Of a DNA stretch of 6,156 nt, positions 1-5,410 are shown in pieces (position 1 is the first letter of the stretch; every line of letters starts with the position of its first letter). The notes under the pieces are model-generated. The model searched no databases. It saw only the letters and a list, made by a program, of their open reading frames with translations, and was not told where the DNA came from. Both the position numbers and the translations under genes were made by a program. The stretch is from Armatimonadota bacterium (GTDB taxonomy: Bacteria; Armatimonadota; Armatimonadia; Armatimonadales; Armatimonadaceae). The stretch is from positions 1 to 6,156 of the forward strand of contig JACMIU010000757.1 of NCBI GenBank assembly GCA_014380985.1. Direction: 5' to 3'.

Positions 1-261
1 CCAAAACTTGCCCTGCACTCCTGCCGATTGCGCTGCTTCGGCGGCGTGCTGGGCGTGCGGGTGCATTTGGGCAAGCGGGAAGGCACGAAACACGACGCGC
101 AGGTCGTCCCCCATCGCATCTCGCACGGCTTCCACAATCGGCTGGGCTCGTTCGCAGTGCGGGCATTCATAGTCACCGTACTCGACAAGAGTCACGGGCG
201 CGTCTGTATTGCCTAACACAAAGTCGCGGGCGGGGTCTACATCCACTTTTAGCGTCGCCAT
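1..261 (-). CDS. DsbA-like / thioredoxin-fold thiol oxidoreductase, C-terminus cut by window edge
   Basis: The ATG is at 261 and the frame stays open to base 1, giving the first 87 residues. The sequence VTLVEYGDYECPHC (about residues 23-36) is the beta-strand plus active-site helix start of the DsbA / Thioredoxin_4 family. Cys33 and Cys36 form the redox CxxC, with the CPHC dipeptide typical of DsbA. An FRAFPLAQMHPHA stretch (about 58-70) matches the segment that leads into the helical insertion of these proteins. Family members are usually about 170-200 residues, so roughly half is missing. The N-terminus (MATLKVDVDP) has no signal peptide, so a cytoplasmic role is likely, unlike classical periplasmic DsbA. 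The gene starts 5 bases after the peroxiredoxin stop, with a weak GAAG ribosome site (270-273) inside the end of that gene. It is probably co-transcribed and may reduce or partner the peroxiredoxin. The family is secure; the partner and direction of electron flow are inferred. Confidence 0.9.
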   Translation of the reverse strand, partial: MATLKVDVDPARDFVLGNTDAPVTLVEYGDYECPHCERAQPIVEAVRDAMGDDLRVVFRAFPLAQMHPHAQHAAEAAQSAGVQGKFW

Positions 262-266
262 GCTTT

Positions 267-734
267 TTACTTCGCCAAGCCTTCGAGAGCGTCCAAGATG
301 CCATCCGCGCCGGGGTTGACGCCGAGTTCGGAAACGTGGTTCCAAACAATCACGCCGTTCTTATCCACGACGAATAAAGCGCGTTCGCTGATGCCGTACT
401 GCTCGTGGTAGACGCCATATATTTTGCTGACCGCGCCCTTCGGCTCGAAATCGGCGAGAAGCGGGAAGTGCAAGCCCCGGCTTTCGGCGTATGCTTGATG
501 GCACCAAACGCCGTCCACACTGATGCCGAGTATCGCCGCGTCGTATTTAGCAAAATCGGGCAATATCTCGTTGTACAACGCCATTTGGTCGCCGCACACC
601 GGCGACCAGTCGGACGGGTAGAACGCGAGAATAACGGGCTTGCCGCGATATTGTGACAGCGTGACTTTTTTGTCGGGGGTGGCAGACAGGGTGAAATCGG
701 GGGCGGTTTGCCCGATGGCGAGAGGTTGGTTCAT
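267..734 (-). CDS. Thiol peroxidase / peroxiredoxin (AhpC-TSA, AhpE/PrxQ-like)
   Basis: This 155-residue protein is full length for a one-domain peroxiredoxin, which reduces hydrogen peroxide and organic peroxides with a reactive cysteine. The N-terminal APDFTL (11-16) is the usual first strand of the fold. The catalytic loop PSDWSPVC (40-47) fits the PxxxS/TxxC motif, with Cys47 as the peroxidatic cysteine and Ser44 in place of the more common Thr. Arg118 in SERALFVVD is the expected active-site arginine. A second cysteine, Cys78 in DGVWCHQAY, lies 31 residues on, in the helix where some PrxQ proteins keep their resolving cysteine. An intramolecular disulfide (atypical 2-Cys) is therefore plausible but not proven. 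There is no signal peptide, so it is cytoplasmic. The ATG at 734 is preceded at 6 bases by an AGAAAG ribosome site that overlaps the nitroreductase stop (gap 10 bases). The next gene downstream encodes a CPHC oxidoreductase that could recycle it. Confidence 0.95.
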   Translation of the reverse strand: MNQPLAIGQTAPDFTLSATPDKKVTLSQYRGKPVILAFYPSDWSPVCGDQMALYNEILPDFAKYDAAILGISVDGVWCHQAYAESRGLHFPLLADFEPKGAVSKIYGVYHEQYGISERALFVVDKNGVIVWNHVSELGVNPGADGILDALEGLAK

Positions 735-740
735 AAATGA

Positions 741-746
741 CTTTCT
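741..746 (-). promoter_or_regulatory. Ribosome binding site of the peroxiredoxin gene
   Basis: AGAAAG on the minus strand, 6 bases upstream of the ATG at 734. It overlaps the TAG stop of the nitroreductase gene (745-747), which suggests translation of the two genes is linked. Confidence 0.6.
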
Positions 747-1392
747 ATTCTTCCGGCACGGTAGGCACGGGCGACGCTAAAAGCGACGGCTCGCCCCAAC
801 TGTTTGTCGCGCCGCTAAACACAAACTCGGTTAGTTTTTTGCGGGTGCGTTCGGGATTGTCGTTGCGCCCGCGCAGTTTTTCGTCATCAAGCGTTTCGGT
901 CGGGGCGTCGTAACCGAGAGCGATAACCGCAATCGGTTCGTGTGTGTCGGGAATGCCGAAAGCGACACGGGCGCGGTCACGGTCAAAGCCGCCCATCTGG
1001 TGCGTGTGCAATCCCTCGGCGACGGCTTGCAAGATGAAGTTCGCTACCGCCATACCGACGCAGTGTTGCGCCGTTGGGTTCGGTTGCCCCGTTTTGTCGA
1101 AGTTTCGCTTCATCACCGATAGTATCAAAACCGGCGCGGTGTTCGCCCAGATCTTATTGCCGTCATACAGCAGTTCAAAAACACGGTCGCGGGTTTCGGG
1201 GGCGTCGGTGCTGTCACCGGCGATAAACGCCCACGGTTGCTCGTTTTGCGAGGATGCCGCCCAACGCGCCGCCTCGAAACAGGCGAGCAGTTTCTCGCGC
1301 CCCACCGGTTTGACGGGGTCAAAAGCAACGGGGCTCCAACGTTCTCGGACAACATCTAAAACAGGGTAGTCGGCGGGGGCGGGTTTTCGCAT
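745..1392 (-). CDS. Nitroreductase-family FMN oxidoreductase
   Basis: This 215-residue protein belongs to the nitroreductase superfamily, whose members are FMN-dependent and use NAD(P)H to reduce nitroaromatics, quinones or other electron-poor substrates. VRERWSPVAFD (15-25) is the N-terminal helix whose Arg and Ser residues bind the FMN phosphate. AARWAASSQNEQPW (41-54) is the signature FMN loop, and HQMGGFD (131-137) and IALGY (157-161) are further conserved core segments. The true substrate cannot be read from the sequence. The start is uncertain. The ATG at 1392 places the domain about 10 residues in, as is normal for the family, but its only ribosome-site-like element (GGGG at 1405-1408) is rather distant. 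An in-frame ATG at 1476 would add 28 residues without family resemblance and has no ribosome site. Anything further upstream would overlap the zinc-ribbon gene. The C-terminal 23 residues or so after FVFSG are a Pro/Ser-rich tail beyond the core. The gene is followed after 10 bases by the peroxiredoxin gene. Confidence 0.9.
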   Translation of the reverse strand: MRKPAPADYPVLDVVRERWSPVAFDPVKPVGREKLLACFEAARWAASSQNEQPWAFIAGDSTDAPETRDRVFELLYDGNKIWANTAPVLILSVMKRNFDKTGQPNPTAQHCVGMAVANFILQAVAEGLHTHQMGGFDRDRARVAFGIPDTHEPIAVIALGYDAPTETLDDEKLRGRNDNPERTRKKLTEFVFSGATNSWGEPSLLASPVPTVPEE

Positions 1393-1431
1393 AAGCAAAT
1401 GATACCCCACGGAAGGCAAAAACGTTCCCAC

Positions 1432-1458
1432 AACGAACGGCTTCTTTGCCGGTTCGTT
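1432..1458 (-). repeat. Inverted repeat / hairpin between zinc-ribbon and nitroreductase genes
   Basis: The arms AACGAACGGC (1432-1441) and GCCGGTTCGTT (1448-1458) are complementary apart from one bulged base, around a 6-base loop. This is a stable hairpin in the transcript. A T5 run (minus strand, 1418-1422) follows only after about 9 bases, so it is not a convincing intrinsic terminator. It could attenuate or protect the mRNA. Its position supports treating 1393-1481 as an intergenic leader rather than an N-terminal extension of the nitroreductase. Confidence 0.45.
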
Positions 1459-1481
1459 CGCGGGACGATGGTTCATGTGGC

Positions 1482-1823
1482 TTAGTTCAAAACGAACGTG
1501 CCGGTGGCGTCGGGTTCCCGAACCGGCGCGTTCACCGTGCGCTTTGAGAACGCCACATTCGCGGTTCCAAGTCCCGGAACCACGCCGTAGCGTCCGCCGT
1601 TTTCGTCGGTTTCGTGAACCGGTCGGTCGTACTCCTTGCCGTGTCGGTTTTTCGTCAAAACGCGCTCCCCTTGACGAATCGCGGCAACGGCTTCGCGCTC
1701 CACAAGGTTCATGAGTTCCCCGGCATCCAGCCACATTCCGCCGCAGTCGGGGCAGTGGTCGAGTTCAATTCCAAGCCGTTCGACGGCTTCCAGCGGTATC
1801 GCACACAGTGGGCATAGCATCAT
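1482..1823 (-). CDS. TFIIB-type zinc-ribbon small protein
   Basis: A 113-residue protein with a single N-terminal zinc ribbon of the zf-TFIIB type. The metal ligands are Cys4-x2-Cys7 and Cys24-x2-Cys27, and the second knuckle runs into the diagnostic CGGMWLDAGEL (27-37). After the ribbon comes a short helical segment (about 38-60) and then a polar tail with no recognisable domain and no membrane segment. Proteins of this type are widespread and conserved in bacteria but mostly uncharacterised; zinc binding is a safe inference and the rest is unknown. I chose the ATG at 1823 because AGGAG lies 9 bases upstream. A GTG at 1850 would place that ribosome site inside the gene. The next codon (1820) is also ATG. 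The gene is first in the downstream cluster, after a gap of about 100 bases following the glycosidase gene, and its stop is 89 bases before the preferred nitroreductase start. Confidence 0.87.
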   Translation of the reverse strand: MMLCPLCAIPLEAVERLGIELDHCPDCGGMWLDAGELMNLVEREAVAAIRQGERVLTKNRHGKEYDRPVHETDENGGRYGVVPGLGTANVAFSKRTVNAPVREPDATGTFVLN

Positions 1824-1832
1824 AATTTTTCG

Positions 1833-1837
1833 CTCCT
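1833..1837 (-). promoter_or_regulatory. Shine-Dalgarno site fixing the zinc-ribbon start
   Basis: AGGAG on the minus strand, 9 bases upstream of the ATG at 1823. It is the strongest ribosome site in the downstream cluster, and it decides between the ATG at 1823 and the upstream GTG at 1850. Confidence 0.7.
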
Positions 1838-1922
1838 GCCTATATAACACGCGAACGATAGGTAAAGTTGCTACGCCATTACGCTTTCGATTATCGTTTC
1901 TGCTACGATTCCGCGAACCGGT
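1838..1922 (-). promoter_or_regulatory. Intergenic region likely to hold the promoter of the downstream cluster
   Basis: This is the longest non-coding stretch apart from the short nitroreductase leader and is locally AT-richer than its surroundings. On the minus strand a TATATA (1841-1846) could be a -10 element just before the ribosome site, but no good -35 hexamer stands at the right spacing (AACTTT is the closest). Short near-repeats of CGTAGCA and CGATA occur here. No T-rich terminator hairpin is visible after the glycosidase gene, so read-through from upstream is also possible. The promoter assignment rests mainly on position. Confidence 0.25.
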
Positions 1923-1928
1923 TCACGG
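1911..1928. repeat. 18-base dyad over the glycosidase stop codon
   Basis: The core GAACCGGTTC (1915-1924) is perfectly self-complementary. Flanking CCG (1911-1913) and CGG (1926-1928) extend the symmetry with one mismatch. It covers the TGA stop (1923-1925). No T-run follows on either strand, so it is not a standard terminator. It could be a weak transcript hairpin, a protein-binding dyad or chance. Confidence 0.3.
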
Positions 1929-4640
1929 CTTTTCGATTAAATAATACAGCACCGTGGGAGACAGGTTGATGGTGTTCGCGGTAGACACTTGTTTCGTTTT
2001 GTAGCCGTTCGCGTCTAAGGCGGTCACGCGCAAACCAGCGGCGTCGGCACGGGACAACGACACCGACCCGGCGAGATTTTTCACCATAATCGGTGCGGTT
2101 CCAACGTTTTTGATCGTGCGAACGCCGTTCGCGTCGCCCTCGGTTTCCCAGCCGTAGTTTTTGTCCTCGGTCATCACCTGCAAAAGCATTTTGCCCGAAG
2201 TCGCTATCGGCTTGTCGTCGAGCGACACCAGTAGCACGGTGCCGTATTCGAGCGGCGACGATACGGTAACGTCGCCGAGCGTAATTTTTCCCGCCTGCGA
2301 CAGAAACCCGGTTACGCCTTGCGCTTGTTTCGTGTTGACCACCATGCGCCCGGCGTCGTAGTTCCACGCGAGTTCGCCGGTCACGGAGCGCACGGTTTTC
2401 GTTTGCTTGTTGATGAAGCGCGTTAAATCTACGGATTCGGACTTTGCGCCGGGCGCGTCAATCGTCACGCCCACCTTGCCGACGAGGAACGCGAGCGGGT
2501 CAATTGCGGAGAGTTTCGCCACTGGAACCGACTTTCCGGCAGGTATGTCTTTGGCACGGAATGCTTCCAGATTCACGGGGGCTTGCACAGGCGCACCCTC
2601 CAGCGCGAACAGATTATCGGACTTGAGCGCGGCGGACACCACCTTCGCGCCGGGAGCCACCAAGCCCTTGCGGTATAGATACGCCGTCGCCGGAAACTGC
2701 CCCATTGTCGCGGGGGTTTGCAGGTCGAACTTGCCGTGCGTTCCCTGCCACGTCGGGGAGCCGAGCGCGAAAAAGTACACGCCGTCCGTGCCTTGCAAGC
2801 TCGCATACGCGGCGGTCAAAAGCGGTTGCTCGGCGCGGAACCGGTTCGGCATCGGGTAGTTGATTTCGGTGATAATGCTCGGCAAATCGTTATAGCGCAA
2901 GTCCATCAGCGGCATTGAGAACGACTGCCCTTCGGCGCGTTTCGCGGATTGAAACGTGAGCGCGGAACGGTCGTCGTACTTTTCGCCCGCGTTCAGCGAA
3001 TACCCGGCGCGTTCGCCCTCGTGGAACGGGTCGAAGTAGCCGTGCCGGTCGAGCAGGTCTAAGCCGGTGCCGATGTTCGATAGTTTGTCAAGCGGTCCCA
3101 ATCGTGCCGGGTCGGCGGTAATCCAGTTCGAGCCGTAGACCAAGCCCTTGTAGCCGAGATCGGTTCGCAGATATTTCGCTGTATCGGTGAAAAACGCGGC
3201 TTGCGTTTCGGTCAGGAACCGTGCCGTGTCCTGCGCCCGTTTGTCGCGCTTATTGAACACTTCGTAGAGCGGCATAAACCCGGCGCGCCCGGCGTTCGCA
3301 TCGTCGCCGCGCACCCCGCCGCCGCCCCACGTTGACAGTGCCTTGTCCACCCCACCGTAGCGTTTCGTCAGCCAAGTGCCGTACTGCTTCTCTAAAATCG
3401 TCATCTGCTCAGCGGGAACGTTCTCATACGGCGTGAATGTCCAGAACAGGTTGGAATCCTCGTTGACGAGTTCGGCGATAGCGACCGACGGGTCTTCGGC
3501 GAGCGTTAAGCCGGTGTACGGTGACTTCGTTGTCAGGATCGCTTTCCACCAACCGCGATACGTTTCCTGAAAGTCATCGTTGAAGAAAAGGAGCGCGAAC
3601 GGATTTTTGCTCCCGTCGTATCCGGGAATGCCCTTCGGCTTTACCCAGAGCGGAAAGTACATCGAGACCGACGTATAAATCCCTTGCTGTTTCATCGCGT
3701 AAACGAAGCGTTGCAGTTTGGCGATTTTTTCGGGATCGGGTTTGGTATAGTCGTCGTCTTTCCAGAAACCGGAGTGCATCCGCACCATATTCACGCCGTA
3801 TTTCGCCAGATGCCGCGCCAGATAATCCATCTGCGCCGGGGGCAGGTTCAAGAAATCGCCGCCCGCGTTCGCCGCCCAGAAGCGTTCGGGTTTGCCGGTC
3901 TTCTCGTGCGCGAACCCTTCGCCTTTGGTGATGATGCGCCCCCCCGCACCTGCCTCGGTTTCGTTGAGGCTCCGCATATCCAGTGCCGACTCGGTGAATG
4001 GGTCGGCGTCGGGCTCCCAAGCGAAGTAGCCGGGTTCAGAACGATTATATTTTTCGCCCGGCTTGAGTTTGCCGCGTGCCGTGAACGGTTCCGCCGTGAG
4101 GACAAAGGCGTCAAACCCTGCCGCCCCGGTTTTATCCAAAAGTTCGACACGCACGGTTTGCTTGCCCGCTTTCACGGTTTCGCTCCCTGCCGAAACCCAG
4201 TTCGCCCCGACAAATTGACGGATATAGGCGTCGTCGAGTAGCGCGGACTCGCGTACTTCGTGCCACTTGCCGGTCGCCCCGATGCGCCAGCGGAACGCAC
4301 CGTGTTGCCAGAACTTGCGAACGTACAGGTCGTAATCGCCCGCCTTTGGCACGTTAATCTGGTATTCCAAAAAGAGCGTTTCGGCGCGGTCGCCGGTGAA
4401 GGCTATCCAATCGCCGCCCGACAGCACGGCGGTTTCGGTGGGGTTGTCGGGTCCGAACGGCTTGCCTTGCGGGAAGTTGGTGGCGGACGGCGTTTCGCCT
4501 TCCCACCAGACGTAGCCGGAACCCCGCTCCGGCTTGGGTGCGGCAGGTTTCGCGCCCGCTTGCGGCTCGGCAGCGCGGGCGCACCCGGCTAACGCGGTGA
4601 GTGAAACGGCAATAGAAACGATTAAGGCTGTGTTTTTCAT
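1923..4640 (-). CDS. Exported lipoprotein glycosidase, clan GH-A-like TIM barrel with N-terminal carbohydrate-binding-like domain
   Basis: A 905-residue protein. Residues 1-20 are a lipoprotein signal peptide: Lys2, a hydrophobic core and a lipobox LAGC with lipidated Cys20. A Pro/Ala/Lys linker follows to about 40. Residues 42-185 look like a beta-sandwich carbohydrate-binding module, from VWWEGE to the GFDAFVLT end strand. From about 250 to 660 lies a TIM barrel: VNMVRMHSGFW (283-293) is the beta-2-type strand, LVNEDS (391-396) supplies the Asn393-Glu394 pair expected of the acid/base, DRHGYFDPF (531-539) fits beta-6, and ITEINYP (590-596) supplies Glu592 as probable nucleophile. This layout is that of retaining clan GH-A enzymes (GH5, GH42 and relatives). 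I cannot assign a family, and Asp follows the NE pair where many families have Pro. Residues 660-905 are beta-rich C-terminal domains. The probable role is cleavage of a beta-linked glycan at the cell surface; the substrate is unknown. The ATG overlaps the deacetylase stop (ATGA), and its own ribosome site (GAAAGA, 10 bases upstream) is weak. Confidence 0.85.
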   Translation of the reverse strand: MKNTALIVSIAVSLTALAGCARAAEPQAGAKPAAPKPERGSGYVWWEGETPSATNFPQGKPFGPDNPTETAVLSGGDWIAFTGDRAETLFLEYQINVPKAGDYDLYVRKFWQHGAFRWRIGATGKWHEVRESALLDDAYIRQFVGANWVSAGSETVKAGKQTVRVELLDKTGAAGFDAFVLTAEPFTARGKLKPGEKYNRSEPGYFAWEPDADPFTESALDMRSLNETEAGAGGRIITKGEGFAHEKTGKPERFWAANAGGDFLNLPPAQMDYLARHLAKYGVNMVRMHSGFWKDDDYTKPDPEKIAKLQRFVYAMKQQGIYTSVSMYFPLWVKPKGIPGYDGSKNPFALLFFNDDFQETYRGWWKAILTTKSPYTGLTLAEDPSVAIAELVNEDSNLFWTFTPYENVPAEQMTILEKQYGTWLTKRYGGVDKALSTWGGGGVRGDDANAGRAGFMPLYEVFNKRDKRAQDTARFLTETQAAFFTDTAKYLRTDLGYKGLVYGSNWITADPARLGPLDKLSNIGTGLDLLDRHGYFDPFHEGERAGYSLNAGEKYDDRSALTFQSAKRAEGQSFSMPLMDLRYNDLPSIITEINYPMPNRFRAEQPLLTAAYASLQGTDGVYFFALGSPTWQGTHGKFDLQTPATMGQFPATAYLYRKGLVAPGAKVVSAALKSDNLFALEGAPVQAPVNLEAFRAKDIPAGKSVPVAKLSAIDPLAFLVGKVGVTIDAPGAKSESVDLTRFINKQTKTVRSVTGELAWNYDAGRMVVNTKQAQGVTGFLSQAGKITLGDVTVSSPLEYGTVLLVSLDDKPIATSGKMLLQVMTEDKNYGWETEGDANGVRTIKNVGTAPIMVKNLAGSVSLSRADAAGLRVTALDANGYKTKQVSTANTINLSPTVLYYLIEKP

Positions 4641-5410
4641 GGATTAAAAATCTTTCGATACGGCGCGAGGTTGTAGCCGAGGGCGCGAAGCATCGCGGGC
4701 AGTTCGGGGTCGCAAAGCAAACGGCGTTCGGCGTCGCGCTCGCGGGCGACTTCGCCATTATCGGGTTCGCCGCGCAGGTGAAACCGCGCCATCGCGCCGC
4801 CGGGTTCGTTCAAGCCGGGATGCGTTACCCACAGGCACGGCGTCGCGCCGGTCAAATCCTGTTCCTCCGGGGATACATCGGTTGTGTAGTCGGTGCTGTC
4901 ATAACTGACTGGCATCGTCGGGCAGTGCTTGACGTAGAGCAAGCCTTCCTGTTGCGAGAGCTCGGCAAGCCCGTCCTCCAGTTCTTTGCTGATCCAACTC
5001 ACGCCGCAGTGTTCATCCAGATACGTCGGCGCGAACCCGGCGTCGCGCACGGCCTGCAGTTGCGCCCGCGCTTCCGCGAGTGCCTCCTCCACCACAAAGC
5101 CGTGTTCTAAAAGGTCGGCGGGCATCGGGCGCAGAAAACCGTCCGCGCCCACGAGCGACGCAACGGTATCCGGCGCGGACACCGGACGCCAACGGAACTG
5201 CTCCCACTCGGAATTGAGCGCGAAGTGCAACCCAAACTCGATATTCGTGCGGTGCGCCAGAAGCCGCGCCGCGTTAGGTAAGTCGGGGCAGATCGCCATC
5301 ACCGACACGCATTGCAGTACGCCCGCGTCCGCACACGCCGCGATAGCGCGGTTCGCTTCGGGGCAGGAACCGGCGTCGTCCGCCCGCACAATCAACGGTA
5401 GTCCGCTCAT
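4637..5410 (-). CDS. YdjC/ChbG-family carbohydrate deacetylase
   Basis: A 257-residue protein of the YdjC/ChbG family, metal-dependent deacetylases with a polysaccharide-deacetylase-like barrel; ChbG removes an acetyl group from chitooligosaccharides. The family motifs are present in order: VRADDAG (8-14) with Asp11/Asp12, the first as likely base and the second as metal ligand; GLHFAL (60-65) with metal ligand His62; YLDEHCG (130-136) with His134; and THPG (196-199) with His197. Length matches the family (about 240-300). There is no signal peptide, so it acts in the cytoplasm, presumably on imported oligosaccharides or sugar conjugates. The start is well supported: AAGGA sits 6 bases upstream of the ATG at 5410. 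The ATG overlaps the stop of the upstream gene by ATGA, and this gene's own TGA overlaps the ATG of the glycosidase in the same way. The exact substrate is not predictable; several family members act on sugars other than chitobiose, so I give no symbol. Confidence 0.9.
   Translation of the reverse strand: MSGLPLIVRADDAGSCPEANRAIAACADAGVLQCVSVMAICPDLPNAARLLAHRTNIEFGLHFALNSEWEQFRWRPVSAPDTVASLVGADGFLRPMPADLLEHGFVVEEALAEARAQLQAVRDAGFAPTYLDEHCGVSWISKELEDGLAELSQQEGLLYVKHCPTMPVSYDSTDYTTDVSPEEQDLTGATPCLWVTHPGLNEPGGAMARFHLRGEPDNGEVARERDAERRLLCDPELPAMLRALGYNLAPYRKIFNP

Noticed and set aside
28..216. Small plus-strand open frame near the window start
   Set aside because: It is the reverse of the CPHC oxidoreductase coding sequence, which has a clear family motif.
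944..1369. Plus-strand open frame of 141 codons
   Set aside because: It is antisense to the nitroreductase; its product is Ser/Arg-rich and shows no domain.
1399..1404. Promoter -10 element TATCAT before the nitroreductase start
   Set aside because: It resembles a -10 box, but no matching -35 hexamer stands about 17 bases upstream, and it is too close to the start codon for a normal leader.
1418..1458. Intrinsic terminator after the zinc-ribbon gene
   Set aside because: The hairpin is real but the T-run is about 9 bases away and only five long, so it does not fit a rho-independent terminator.
1393..1734. Long 329-residue version of the nitroreductase reading back to 1734
   Set aside because: It would overlap most of the well-supported zinc-ribbon gene in another frame, and the extra residues are Arg-rich and unlike the family.
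3684..4241. Plus-strand open frame of 185 codons
   Set aside because: It lies entirely antisense to the glycosidase barrel and binding module, and its composition looks like a shadow of the minus-strand codons in GC-rich DNA.
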